64,000 bases of DNA. Origin: Bacillus sp. es.036. GTDB taxonomy: Bacteria; Bacillota; Bacilli; Bacillales; Guptibacillaceae. The notes beneath the pieces were generated by a model that made no database searches, was not told the origin of the DNA, and saw only the letters and a list, made by a program, of their open reading frames with translations. The position numbers and the translations under genes were made by a program. Shown here one piece after another: positions 51,971 through 59,868 of the stretch. The stretch spans positions 2,418,001-2,482,000 of the forward strand of contig NZ_PDIZ01000001.1 in the NCBI RefSeq assembly GCF_002563635.1, given 5' to 3'. Each line of letters opens with the position of its first letter. Within the stretch, counting starts at the first letter, position 1.

Positions 51971-52129
51971 CTAAAGACGAACCATATACAACCAGTAGAC
52001 GCTAAACCAGGACAGGACAATAAATCCCCCAAGCAACATGACAGCAATCATCGTTCCTTTCAGGTTTGGTCCTTCCTTTGTCGTAACGACTTTTCGCACC
52101 GTTTCCTTTTTCTCCTCAAGAACCCCCAT
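51971..52129 (-). CDS. Cytochrome c oxidase subunit IIa-like small protein (52 aa)
   Basis: Begins MGVLEEKKETVRKVV, with a single helix AVMLLGGFIVLSWFSVYWLYM at the end. This is the size, topology and position of the ba3 oxidase subunit IIa, which fills the place of a missing second helix of subunit II. AGGAGGAAC precedes ATG. It lies 21 bases before subunit II, so it is the first gene of the operon. Confidence 0.85.
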   Translation of the reverse strand: MGVLEEKKETVRKVVTTKEGPNLKGTMIAVMLLGGFIVLSWFSVYWLYMVRL

Positions 52130-52190
52130 TGTTCCTCCTCCTTTGTATGCTCGGTATAGGTTTAGTTTAGGAGAATAAAAGGGTTTATTC

Positions 52191-52206
52191 TGTGACTTTA
52201 CTCACA
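52191..52206. promoter_or_regulatory. Perfect Fnr box upstream of the ba3 oxidase operon
   Basis: TGTGA CTTTAC TCACA matches the Bacillus Fnr/Crp-type consensus TGTGA-N6-TCACA at all ten positions. It lies 62-77 bases upstream of the subunit IIa start. An fnr gene is the next gene on this side. The promoter is not certain, so activation or repression cannot be decided. Confidence 0.75.
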
Positions 52207-52286
52207 AAACAACGGGCGGTTTTTGGTTTCACCAATAAAATTTAAAATTGGATAATATAGGTTTTTTTAGCCAATAAACCTCAAAA

Positions 52287-52317
52287 AAAAGTTCAGGACA
52301 ACTGCTCCTGAACTTTT
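52287..52317 (-). terminator. Terminator of fnr
   Basis: AAAAGTTCAGGA and complement around a 7-base loop, then eight T residues on the minus strand. Confidence 0.85.
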
Positions 52318-53041
52318 ATAACCGACATATGTTTTTAGGACAGCCTTCACAATGACAAATTGCTTTTAGCTGTTCAAGATCTTTAATCATGATGGTGCCA
52401 TTTTCGTAAGCAATGATGTTATCCTTCTTTAACTGATTTAACATGCGATTGACCGTTTCGCGCGTGGCGCCAATTAAATCAGCAATTTCCGTATTCGTGA
52501 ACTTTGTAGTCATTCGAATGGTATTCCCTTCTTCAATACCGTAAGTGTTTGCGATTCGAATCAATGTTGAGGCAAGAGCTCCGTGCTTTCCAAAAAACAT
52601 TAAATCACGAAGTTTCGTTTGCGTAAAACGCTGCATATACCCCATCCATTTCATAAATTCAACCGCCAGATCACCGTTTTGCCAGAGGATTGTTTCAAGG
52701 TCTTTTTGTTGAATGACGCCAAGACTGCAATCCGTCATGGCTTCTGCACTAAAGCTATTAAGAACGTGACTATCATCTCCAATTTCCCCAAAAAGATCGC
52801 CTGCCTGAAAGTGGTAGAGAACGAGGTCCTTCCCCTCATCTGAACTTTTCGTAAGTTTCACTGCTCCGCTTTTTAAATAATATAGATGATTGCAGTCGTT
52901 TCCTTCCCAGTAGATCTTTTCACCACGTTTCACCTGCTGTTCATACATTAACTCTTCTAATTTCACAAAATTTTGATTAGAAAAAGACTGTGTATTGTAA
53001 CTCCCTTTATTCATCATCGCAACTGGACATGTAACCTTCAT
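52316..53041 (-). CDS. fnr: Crp/Fnr-family oxygen-responsive regulator Fnr
   Basis: 241 residues. N-terminal cyclic-nucleotide-binding-like beta-roll (FVKLEELMYEQQVKRGEKIYWEG... GDLFGEIG) and C-terminal winged helix with the recognition segment EIADLIGATRETVNRMLNQLKK. The extreme C-terminus, CHCEGCPKNIC, contains C-x2-C-x4-C, the cluster ligands of B. subtilis-type Fnr (there three Cys plus an Asp bind a 4Fe-4S cluster). Start ATG 53041 has AGGAGGG upstream; a longer frame reaches 53116. The upstream region carries a perfect Fnr box, which suggests autoregulation. Confidence 0.92.
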   Translation of the reverse strand: MKVTCPVAMMNKGSYNTQSFSNQNFVKLEELMYEQQVKRGEKIYWEGNDCNHLYYLKSGAVKLTKSSDEGKDLVLYHFQAGDLFGEIGDDSHVLNSFSAEAMTDCSLGVIQQKDLETILWQNGDLAVEFMKWMGYMQRFTQTKLRDLMFFGKHGALASTLIRIANTYGIEEGNTIRMTTKFTNTEIADLIGATRETVNRMLNQLKKDNIIAYENGTIMIKDLEQLKAICHCEGCPKNICRL

Positions 53042-53101
53042 CGATTTCCCTCCTAGAACCCTTCTGTTGCTTTCATTATAAGAGTTCACTTCTAATTCAG
53101 G

Positions 53102-53117
53102 TGTGATAAACATCACA
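53102..53117. promoter_or_regulatory. Perfect Fnr box between fnr and the MobA-like gene
   Basis: TGTGA TAAACA TCACA, a full match to TGTGA-N6-TCACA, 61 bases upstream of the fnr start and 100 bases upstream of the divergent gene. Confidence 0.8.
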
Positions 53118-53141
53118 TATCGCCCATTTTATTAAAAAAGA

Positions 53142-53157
53142 TGTGACATTCCTTACA
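53142..53157. promoter_or_regulatory. Imperfect second Fnr box
   Basis: TGTGA CATTCC TTACA, one mismatch in the right half, 40 bases centre to centre from the perfect box and nearer the divergent MobA-like gene. Confidence 0.5.
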
Positions 53158-53216
53158 GTCTACTTTTCAAATACCGGTTACATTTAAACTAACAAACGAA
53201 TTGGAAGGTGAAGAAC

Positions 53217-53750
53217 ATGCTAACAGGAGTTATTTTAGCCGGGGGACCAAATGATTATGTCTACGGTCGCCACAGATCCCTTCTACCACATCATGGTGAA
53301 CCGCTTATTCAGTTTCAGATTAAAGAAATGCGTAAAATTGTTGATGAAATGATTGTCGTAACGAATACACCTAGAGACTTACTGCCCTTCGTACCACCAG
53401 ATACACGCATCATTACAGATTTTTTTCAAAACAAAGGTCCTCTAGGTGGTTTACATGCCGGGATTTCACTCGCTAGGACGGATGTCGTATGGGTCATCGA
53501 ATCAGATAATCTTGCCCCGTCTACTCGCATCGCAAGTAGATTGATAAAGAACTTGTTGAAATTTGATGTGGATGGTGCTCTTCCTGTTTTTAATGGAGTT
53601 CTAAAACCATTTGAAGGAGTTTACAGGACAAGCACAAAAACATGCCTAACAGGTTTACTTCAAGCGGGAGATACCACCACTTCCACTTTTCTAAAAAGCA
53701 TTAATACTTCTTCAGTAGTCATTCAACCTGATATGCTCTCCCTCAAATAG
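53217..53750 (+). CDS. NTP-transferase (MobA-like) domain protein
   Basis: 177 residues, MobA-like nucleotidyltransferase fold: GVILAGGPNDYVYGRHRSLLPHHGEPLI at the start, then VTNTPRDLLPF, TRIITDFFQNKGPLGGLHAGISLA, and WVIESDNLAPSTRIASRLIK. True MobA has LAGGxSxRMGxxK; here the RMG is absent and the Lys is Arg (GRHRSLL), and the acidic metal motif is ESDN rather than ACDMP. It could be a molybdenum-cofactor guanylyltransferase variant or another sugar/cofactor nucleotidyltransferase. Divergent from fnr with Fnr boxes between, which would fit a role in anaerobic metabolism. Start ATG 53217 has GGAAGGTG upstream. Confidence 0.8.
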   Translation: MLTGVILAGGPNDYVYGRHRSLLPHHGEPLIQFQIKEMRKIVDEMIVVTNTPRDLLPFVPPDTRIITDFFQNKGPLGGLHAGISLARTDVVWVIESDNLAPSTRIASRLIKNLLKFDVDGALPVFNGVLKPFEGVYRTSTKTCLTGLLQAGDTTTSTFLKSINTSSVVIQPDMLSLK

Positions 53751-53777
53751 ACATGGTGAATTCACCATGTCTATTTG
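53744..53777. terminator. Perfect 34-base palindrome after the MobA-like gene
   Basis: CAAATAGACATGGTGAA followed at once by its complement, no spacer. There is no T run of five or more, so it could be a weak terminator, an mRNA 3' stabiliser or a binding site. Confidence 0.55.
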
Positions 53778-53919
53778 AATAGATCCTCTCTTTTTCAATG
53801 ACCCCTTTACACAAAGCGAATGGTCCTTTTTTTCATCCACATGCTTTTCTTATAAAAAGGTGGTACGATAGCGATGATAACGCTTTAAGATAACTTACAA
53901 ATGGATATAGGTGAAAACA

Positions 53920-55047
53920 ATGAAAAGAAGGTCGCTATTACTCATCATTCTTTTGATTTTTGTTGGAGGTTTCGTCTTTTGGCTATCCAGTCAAAAGGAA
54001 GATCCAAAGAACACATCAGATCTCCTTGCTTATCGAAACGTAACACAACACTCTAATGATAGTACACTTGAAACTTCTTCTTTAACACTTGCAGCAATTG
54101 GAGATATTTTAATCCACGATCGCGTCTACGAAAAAGCAGTTGAAGCGGGGAAGTATAATTTTAATCCGATGCTTCAAAACGTACAAAACCAATTGCAAGA
54201 TGCAGACATAACCATTGCCAATCAAGAAACAGTAATAGGCGGAACCTCAATTGGCCTTTCTTCCTATCCTTCTTTTAACAGTCCAACTGAAGTAGGCGAT
54301 GCCCTAAAAATGTCCGGAGTCGATATCGTCTCAATGGCGAACAATCATACATTAGACCGAGGAGAAAAGGCCATCCAAAATGCGATTCAACATTGGAAAA
54401 AAATCGGTATACTTTATACAGGAAGCTACTTATCCAAAGAAGATAGGAATCAAATTCGAACGATCGAACATAATGGCATTTCGTTAGCTTTTCTTTCTTA
54501 TACTTATGGAACGAACGGTATACGTCCTCCGGCTAATAAGCCGCACCTCGTTAACTACATTGATAAAAACGTGATGAGACAAGATATACAAAATGCCAAA
54601 AAGCAAGCAGATGGTGTCGTTGTAAGCGTACATTTTGGAACTGAATATGAACGCTACCCAAATAAAACACAATTGGAGCTAAGTTCATTTCTAGCTGAGG
54701 CAGGAGCTGACCTTATTTTGGGCCACCACCCTCACGTACTTCAACCACTTGAATGGATTGAAACAAAAGACAAGCGAAACGTACTCGTCGCTTATTCACT
54801 TGGTAACTTTTGGTCTGGCCAGAAGGATGATTACAAAGATATCGGTGGCATTTTGAAAGTGGAGTTTGCCAAAGAGCAATTTAGAGGAAAAACGACGTTT
54901 TCAGTCACCTCTCCCTCCTTCACACCAACGTTTGTTGATCAGAACTATCACGTTCATCCTCTTATAGAAGCCAAGCCTGAGCGACTAGAGGAAATAAACA
55001 ATCATATGAAAAAATGGATCCCAAATCTAAAAGTCCCTAAACTCTAA
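53920..55047 (+). CDS. CapA/PgsA-type metallophosphoesterase-fold protein, membrane-anchored
   Basis: 375 residues. One N-terminal membrane helix (LLLIILLIFVGGFVFWL), then a PGA_cap domain: LAAIGDILIHDRV (metal site), DITIANQETVIGG, VSMANNHTLDRGEKAI, VVSVHFGTEYERYPNKTQ and GADLILGHHPHVLQPLE. Relatives take part in poly-gamma-glutamate synthesis or anchoring (CapA/PgsA) or act as predicted phosphatases; no capB/C genes adjoin, so a capsule role is not shown. Start ATG 53920 has AGGTG six bases upstream. Followed by a long bidirectional terminator. Confidence 0.85.
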   Translation: MKRRSLLLIILLIFVGGFVFWLSSQKEDPKNTSDLLAYRNVTQHSNDSTLETSSLTLAAIGDILIHDRVYEKAVEAGKYNFNPMLQNVQNQLQDADITIANQETVIGGTSIGLSSYPSFNSPTEVGDALKMSGVDIVSMANNHTLDRGEKAIQNAIQHWKKIGILYTGSYLSKEDRNQIRTIEHNGISLAFLSYTYGTNGIRPPANKPHLVNYIDKNVMRQDIQNAKKQADGVVVSVHFGTEYERYPNKTQLELSSFLAEAGADLILGHHPHVLQPLEWIETKDKRNVLVAYSLGNFWSGQKDDYKDIGGILKVEFAKEQFRGKTTFSVTSPSFTPTFVDQNYHVHPLIEAKPERLEEINNHMKKWIPNLKVPKL

Positions 55048-55048
55048 A

Positions 55049-55107
55049 AATAATAGGACTACTCTCGTTAGAATAATGATTTAATGAGAGTAGTCCTATT
55101 ATTGTTT
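55049..55107. terminator. Bidirectional terminator between capA-like gene and SDR remnant
   Basis: 18-base perfect arms, AATAATAGGACTACTCTC and complement, 19-base loop, then GTTTTTA on the plus strand. Confidence 0.85.
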
Positions 55108-55851
55108 TTACGAAAGCGTGTACCCACCGTCTACGACGAGATTGTGCCCATTAATATAACTTGCATCCTCGCTAGATAAAAAGTATACGGCTTTGGCGAT
55201 TTCAAGTGGTGATCCAAATGAACCCCTTGGATGCTGTTTGAAAGCTCTCTGAAATACTTCTTCCGAACCATATAACTTTCTTGCAAGAGGAGTATCAATG
55301 GGGCCAGGAGAAATGACATTCACACGAATTTTTCGCTTCGCATAACGACTTGCCATTGATTTTGATAATGCTACTACCCCAGCTTTCGCAGCACTATATG
55401 CCGGAAGAGCTGAAGGGTATTTGAATGTTCCCACAATAGCAGCATTGTTTACAATCGCTGAATTTTTATTAAAAAGTCTTTCGCAATGATTCACCATATA
55501 ATAGATTGACTTTAAGTTGGTCTGAAAAAGACGGTCCCATTCATCATCTGAAACACGACTCAGAGGTCCGATCGCGACATCTGCTACACCAGCATTATTA
55601 AAGAGAACGTCTACTTTCTCATAGGTTGTCTTAAATTCTTCAACGAATTTTTTTACTTCGTTTTCTTTCCCAACATCGACTTGATAGAAGGTAATGGAGC
55701 CCAATAGCTCTTAGCTACTTCGTTCTAGGCTTTCACCGCGTTCTTTTGAGCGTCCAAGCCCAAGAACACTAGCTCCTTTTTCTGCAAAATAGCGCGCTGT
55801 TTCTTGCCCAATTCCTGACGTTGCACCAGTAACAATCACAACTTTATCCAT
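55108..55851 (-). pseudogene. Short-chain dehydrogenase/reductase interrupted by an in-frame TAA
   Basis: Reads as a full-length 247-residue SDR from ATG 55851 except for a stop at 55711-55713. Before it: MDKVVIVTGATSGIGQETAR and on to GRSKERGESLERSS. After it in the same frame: ELLGSITFYQVDVG, then LFNNAGVAD, NNAAIVGTF, YSAAKAGVVALSKSM (catalytic Tyr and Lys), and ISPGPIDTPLA. The stretch around the stop reads better (EEVAKEL) if one C is removed and one A added, so it could be a pair of compensating indels rather than a simple nonsense change. The downstream part could start at TTG 55704, but would lack the NAD-binding loop. Confidence 0.85.
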
Positions 55852-55929
55852 ATGAACCAACCACCCCTTCTTTCTTTCCTACATTAAGCGTAATGGAAGA
55901 ATGGGCACGGTCCTAATTTGAATCGGTTT

Positions 55930-56160
55930 TTAATGTGCATGGTACCAACCATAACGATCGTACGCTTCCATAAAATTAATCTTTCCAACCCAACAAAGTT
56001 CAACACCGATAGCTTTATCATTTGCATCACTGTTATAAAGGATATTATCAATTTCGGTGACATACCGAACGTGTCACGCTTTTTCGTTAATGGAATGATT
56101 TCCAGAGTGACCGAATGATCAATAAACGTATGAGCAAACAAGCACCAACTGGCTATTTTC
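55930..56160 (-). pseudogene. Remnant of an N-acetylmuramoyl-L-alanine amidase (Amidase_2 type)
   Basis: Minus strand: one frame reads KIASWCLFAHTFIDHSVTLE then IIPLT; after a one-base slip a second frame reads HVRYVTEIDNILYNSDANDK then AIGVELCWVGKINFMEAYDRYG and ends WYHAH at TAA (55930-55932). Joined, with TGA at 56080-56082 standing where the family has Trp (AWHV), it matches the middle of cell-wall amidases of phage/Bacillus type. At least one frameshift and two stops are present, and N- and C-terminal parts are gone. An open 85-codon frame (55884-56141) crosses it but makes no sense after the slip. Confidence 0.75.
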
Positions 56161-56171
56161 TTTTTCCCCTC

Positions 56172-56210
56172 AAAAAAATTAGTCAGAAGCTGAAAACTTC
56201 TGACTAATTA
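56172..56210 (-). terminator. Terminator of the 61-residue gene
   Basis: AATTAGTCAGAAG and complement around a 7-base loop, then seven T residues on the minus strand. Confidence 0.85.
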
Positions 56211-56389
56211 GGAGTTTCACTACTATCTTTGAAGCCATTCATAAATCCGTCTAAATCACACAACTGATTCACAGACGGAGAAAGGGCCAATTTCTCTAAT
56301 ACTCCCGCATAATACTCCTGGTTTGAATCATCGATTAATGTCGCTAACGCGGAACGGATCACTTCAGCTTCTCGGTGCGTAATGTTCAC
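56204..56389 (-). CDS. Small hypothetical protein (61 aa)
   Basis: Begins MNITHREAEVIRSALATLID and is mostly helical and acidic, ending FMNGFKDSSETPN. The start is GTG at 56389, seven bases after AGGAGG; an ATG just after the AGGAGG is too close, and earlier in-frame starts lack a site. It has its own terminator and is divergent from yuiD. Unknown function. Confidence 0.7.
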   Translation of the reverse strand: MNITHREAEVIRSALATLIDDSNQEYYAGVLEKLALSPSVNQLCDLDGFMNGFKDSSETPN

Positions 56390-56480
56390 AGACATTCCTC
56401 CTCTCATTGTTTTTCTTATTTTCTCCTTCAATCATCATAATCATGTGGTTTTTTGCCAGAATAACAATGAGGTGAAGAAA

Positions 56481-56936
56481 ATGAATAAAGGTATGAACCT
56501 GGCACTTTCAGCAATTGTCCTTGCACAAGGACTAAAAATACTGACACACAAAGCAACATCAGGCAAGTGGGATTGGCGACCTCTCCTTCAAACAGGAGGA
56601 ATGCCTAGTTCTCATTCTGCAGGTGTGTCAGCACTAGCTACTTACACAGCTTTAAAAACCGGAAAAGACTCGATCGAGACCGCTCTTGCGGTTGTTTTTG
56701 GAGTCATTGTTATGTACGATGCTCAAGGAATTAGACGACACACAGGTGAGATCGCTCGTCTTGTTAATGACCTTGATGAAGATTTTGAGCTCTTATCAGG
56801 TCAATACCCCGATCTGTTTCATGCAAGGCGCGATGTAGAACTGAATGAATTACTTGGTCATCAGCCCGCTGAGGTAGGCGGGGGTGCCTTACTCGGCATA
56901 GGACTTGGATTTTTCGGGTATTTTTCAAAAAAATAA
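56481..56936 (+). CDS. yuiD: YuiD-family (DUF212, acid phosphatase/VPO-related) membrane protein
   Basis: 151 residues. Hydrophobic N-terminus LALSAIVLAQGLKIL, then LLQTGGMPSSHSAGVSALAT near residue 37, the DUF212 signature resembling the PAP2 PSxxH motif, then VIVMYDAQGIRRHTGEIARLVN near 80, ending in a hydrophobic tail (GGGALLGIGLGFFGYF). Related to vanadium-dependent haloperoxidases/acid phosphatases; enzymatic role unproven. Start ATG 56481 has GAGGTG six bases upstream; the frame extends upstream without a site. Confidence 0.9.
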   Translation: MNKGMNLALSAIVLAQGLKILTHKATSGKWDWRPLLQTGGMPSSHSAGVSALATYTALKTGKDSIETALAVVFGVIVMYDAQGIRRHTGEIARLVNDLDEDFELLSGQYPDLFHARRDVELNELLGHQPAEVGGGALLGIGLGFFGYFSKK

Positions 56937-56947
56937 CAAAGTTGCAT

Positions 56948-56975
56948 TTGACATATGTAATCTAGCGTGTATAAT
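56948..56975 (+). promoter_or_regulatory. Strong SigA-type promoter of the candidate RNA
   Basis: TTGACA (56948-56953), a 16-bp spacer and TATAAT (56970-56975). Both hexamers are perfect; predicted start near 56982. Confidence 0.8.
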
Positions 56976-56981
56976 GTGTAG

Positions 56982-57302
56982 TTGGGGTATCAATAAACCC
57001 GATATTAACAACTAGCTCCTTTAAAATAAGGAGAACTAAAATTCATAACTGGAAAGGTATGAACAGCATGATTCTAATTGGCTTGTATCAAGTTAATGGC
57101 CATACTACAATTGCTGTTGATCCTCCTCACTCACACTGGCGCGGCTTCGGAGCCGTAAGGATGGAAGAGAGGTAGGGCTTTCGTTGTTTGAGAGATCAAC
57201 AGATCTCTATGGTATGTTTACCGCGGCAATGAAGGAGTTACTGTTAATAAATAACGATCGTTATATATAATGAAAGAGCGCATCAAAGCGATGCGCTCTT
57301 TG
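56982..57302 (+). ncRNA. Candidate structured non-coding RNA (about 320 nt), family unknown
   Basis: A consensus promoter, about 290 bases with no long reading frame, and a strong terminator (57273-57301). Several local hairpins are visible: GGGGTATCAATAAACCC, CTCCTTTAAAATAAGGAG, TTCATA...TATGAA, CGGCTTCGGAGCCG (57153 area) and AGAGATC AACA GATCTCT (57212 area). A 35-codon frame (57068-57175, MILIGLYQVNGHTTIAVDPP...) lies inside with a weak site (GGAAAGG), so a short peptide is possible. I could not match it to T-box, S-box, TPP, FMN, M-box, yybP, glmS, 6S, tmRNA, SRP or RNase P patterns. No plus-strand gene follows, so it is not a leader. Confidence 0.5.
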
Positions 57303-57304
57303 TC
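57273..57304. terminator. Bidirectional terminator of the candidate RNA and convergent small gene
   Basis: AAAGAGCGCATC and complement around a 5-base loop, ending in CTCTTTGTC; no long T run on the plus strand, but 12 perfect pairs. Confidence 0.75.
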
Positions 57305-57308
57305 AATT

Positions 57309-57557
57309 TCATGGAGAAATTTTTTCGTTTTTTTGTGCGATGATATCCGCTATAACACCACCTGTATAAAGAATAGATGAAATGATGCCACTGATTCCAA
57401 ATGCTCCGATTCCAATCAGCCAACGCATTGGATAAGGCTCTTCAATCGTAGCGTAATTCGGTAAGTTTTCTCCAAGCGTAATGCCAATAAAGAGCGCGGC
57501 GATGATTCCTGTAAGTAATGTATACACTGCCATTCTTCTAAGTAAGTATCCATTCAT
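57309..57557 (-). CDS. Small membrane protein with two helices (82 aa)
   Basis: Transmembrane segments at about 10-28 (VYTLLTGIIAALFIGITLG) and 45-68 (WLIGIGAFGISGIISSILYTGGVI), with a short charged tail. GGGAGGAATC precedes ATG. Monocistronic, convergent with the candidate RNA. Function unknown. Confidence 0.75.
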   Translation of the reverse strand: MNGYLLRRMAVYTLLTGIIAALFIGITLGENLPNYATIEEPYPMRWLIGIGAFGISGIISSILYTGGVIADIIAQKNEKISP

Positions 57558-57771
57558 GTCCGATTCCTCCCTCTTGCTTGCTTATTCCCTTTCATGACCC
57601 AATAAAACATAAAGAGACGCAAGGAAAGAAGCAAACGAAAAAGAGATGGTTAGCGTCCTGAGAAAATGACGACTATGTTAAAATAAAGATAACTTGATGA
57701 AATAGGCGTAGAAACCGAATATTTATCCTGCCTTGCAGGTTGAACGTATATGATAATAAAGGAGTAACAAT

Positions 57772-58893
57772 ATGACAATGTTTAATCAACACCCATTTCT
57801 TTCGGAAAACTGGCAAGCTGCCGGCTTTACAAATTTCTCAGATGTCCAAGAACAGGCAATTCCTCGTATCTTGAACGGTGAGGATTTACTTGTAGAAGCA
57901 CCCACTGGTACCGGAAAGACGCTAGCTTACCTTTTACCTATTATGCAAAAGCTTGATCCAACCAAGAAAAATACACAGGCGATCGTACTTGCGCCAACTC
58001 GGGAACTTGCCATGCAAGTTTTTGAAGTCGCTCAAAAGTTTTTAAAAGGTAGTGAAATGACAGCTGCTTCGATGATCGGGGGAGCTGCGATTAAACGCCA
58101 ATTAGAGAAACTCAAAAAACACCCGCAACTCATTGTTGGGACGCCAAACCGAGTGGCTGAATTGATCGATATGAAGAAACTTAAGATGAATGAAGTTACC
58201 AGCATCGTAGCCGATGAAGCCGATCAGGTGCTACACCCTTCTACAATGGAAGATGTTTCTTACATCTGTCAATCTGCCCTTAGAGACTGTCAGCTTCTTT
58301 TCTTCTCAGCTACTCTTAGCGATAAAGTACTCATGCAAGCGAAAAAGCTGTCTGATAATCCATCAGTATTAAGCATCAAAGCAACTGCTGAAGAGAAGAA
58401 AGCCATTGATCACAGTTATTACGTAACCAACCGTCGCGAAAAACCAGAACTACTTCGAAAGCTAGCACGTAAAGATGGTGTTAAAGCTCTAGCCTTTGTT
58501 AACAATAGCAACTATCTTTCGCGTTTAAAGGACATTCTTGCAACTAAAAAAATTTCATTCGATGTATTGGATAGTTCCACAAACAAGACTGAAAGAAAGA
58601 ATGTTCTAAATCGTTTTCGAAACGATCAGATTCAACTTTTGTTAACGACTGACCTTGCTGCAAGAGGTTTGGATATTGATAACATTACCCATGTCTTCCA
58701 CTACGATTTATCCGAGGACGCAAGAACTTATCTTCATCGTTCAGGACGAACAGGCCGAATGGGGAAAGAAGGATCGGTTGTCACTCTACTACTTCCTGGT
58801 GAAGAGAAATACCTCGAGAAAATCACCCAAAAACTAGATCTTGAATTAACAAGAAAGAATGCGCCAGCTCCTAAATCTCGCAAGCGTAAGTAA
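57772..58893 (+). CDS. yfmL: DEAD-box RNA helicase (YfmL-like)
   Basis: 373 residues, compact DEAD-box protein without C-terminal RNA-binding extension. Q motif FSDVQEQAIP, Walker A APTGTGKT near residue 44, PTRELA, IVGTPNR, DEAD in VADEADQVL near 145, SAT, and HRSGRTGRMG near 325. Size and short basic tail (KNAPAPKSRKRK) resemble B. subtilis YfmL, which has a role in 50S ribosomal subunit assembly and cold growth. AAAGGAGTAAC precedes ATG. A 210-base leader could carry cold-regulated structure (not demonstrated). Confidence 0.88.
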   Translation: MTMFNQHPFLSENWQAAGFTNFSDVQEQAIPRILNGEDLLVEAPTGTGKTLAYLLPIMQKLDPTKKNTQAIVLAPTRELAMQVFEVAQKFLKGSEMTAASMIGGAAIKRQLEKLKKHPQLIVGTPNRVAELIDMKKLKMNEVTSIVADEADQVLHPSTMEDVSYICQSALRDCQLLFFSATLSDKVLMQAKKLSDNPSVLSIKATAEEKKAIDHSYYVTNRREKPELLRKLARKDGVKALAFVNNSNYLSRLKDILATKKISFDVLDSSTNKTERKNVLNRFRNDQIQLLLTTDLAARGLDIDNITHVFHYDLSEDARTYLHRSGRTGRMGKEGSVVTLLLPGEEKYLEKITQKLDLELTRKNAPAPKSRKRK

Positions 58894-58912
58894 CGCTTTA
58901 CTACGCAATCTA

Positions 58913-58957
58913 AAAAAGCTGCTCTTCATCAATTAATTGATGAAGAGCAGCTTTTTA
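58913..58957. terminator. Bidirectional terminator between the helicase and AIM24 genes
   Basis: About 20-base arms, AAAAAGCTGCTCTTCATCAA and complement, with A and T runs at both ends. Confidence 0.9.
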
Positions 58958-58970
58958 AATACAAAGTTTC

Positions 58971-59762
58971 TCAATCTCCATTGAACATATCAAAGAGTCC
59001 TTTTGCCATACTACCTTCCCCTTTACTACCACCTGGCGTTTGTGGCATTGCAGCAAACACGCGACTTGCTAAGCGACTAAACGGTAGCGATTGAACCCAA
59101 ACCGTTCCTGGACCTCTAAGCGTTGCAAAAAACAAGCCTTCTCCACCAAACAAAGCCGTTTTCACCCCTTTTACAAATTCGATGTTATAATCCACATCGC
59201 CTGTCATGGCTACTAAACACCCTGTATCAAGACGGAGCGTTTCACCTGGTTGAAGTACTTTTTTATGTATCGTCCCCCCAGCATGAACGAATGCTAAACC
59301 GTCTCCTTCAAGCTTCTGCATAATAAACCCTTCTCCGCCAAAGAAACCTGTACCTAACTTCCTTTGAAGTTCAATTCCTACTGATACCCCTTTAGCTGCA
59401 GCAAGAAAAGCATCTTTTTGGCAAATGATTTTTCCTTCCCATTCACTTAAATCCATTGGAATGATCTTGCCCGGATAAGGCGACGCAAAGGCTACGTGTT
59501 TTTTCACTTTTCCTTCATTCGTAAAAGCGGTCATAAAGAGACTCTCGCCTGTAAGTACTCGTTTTCCTGCACTAAACAACTTACCTACTAAGCCACTTTG
59601 TCGTTCACTTCCATCCCCAAAAATCGTTTCCATTTCAATATGATCTTCCATCATCATCAGACTTCCCGCTTCGGCTACAACCGTCTCTCCTGGATCTAAT
59701 TCTACTTCTACAAACTGCATATCATCCCCGTATAATTTAAAGTCAATTTCGTGATTATTCAT
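58971..59762 (-). CDS. AIM24/TIGR00266-family protein
   Basis: 263-residue beta-rich protein of the AIM24 family, a tryptophan-RNA-binding attenuator (TRAP)-like fold whose bacterial role is unknown. Typical blocks: [20 protein letters not shown] near 20-40, [70 protein letters not shown] and [23 protein letters not shown]. Start ATG 59762 has AAGGAGG eight bases upstream; an ATG at 59786 overlaps that site. Cytoplasmic, likely multimeric. Monocistronic. Confidence 0.88.
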   Translation of the reverse strand: MNNHEIDFKLYGDDMQFVEVELDPGETVVAEAGSLMMMEDHIEMETIFGDGSERQSGLVGKLFSAGKRVLTGESLFMTAFTNEGKVKKHVAFASPYPGKIIPMDLSEWEGKIICQKDAFLAAAKGVSVGIELQRKLGTGFFGGEGFIMQKLEGDGLAFVHAGGTIHKKVLQPGETLRLDTGCLVAMTGDVDYNIEFVKGVKTALFGGEGLFFATLRGPGTVWVQSLPFSRLASRVFAAMPQTPGGSKGEGSMAKGLFDMFNGD

Positions 59763-59831
59763 TTCATAATCCTCCTTTTTAATCATTGATTATGATACGG
59801 ATTGCTGCTAAATAGGTTTCAAAATTGATAG

Positions 59832-59860
59832 AAAAAAACCTGCTTTCTGAAGAAAGCAGG
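59832..59860 (-). terminator. Terminator of spo0F
   Basis: CCTGCTTTCT / AGAAAGCAGG arms, 2-base loop, seven T residues on the minus strand. Confidence 0.88.
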
Positions 59861-59868
59861 GGAAACAA

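Noticed and set aside
55884-56141. 85-codon gene on the minus strand
   Set aside because: The frame crosses an amidase remnant and switches out of it after a one-base slip; there is no good ribosome binding site.
56982-57302. Known riboswitch, 6S RNA, tmRNA, SRP RNA or RNase P RNA
   Set aside because: None of the conserved cores I know for these families is present, and no plus-strand gene follows.
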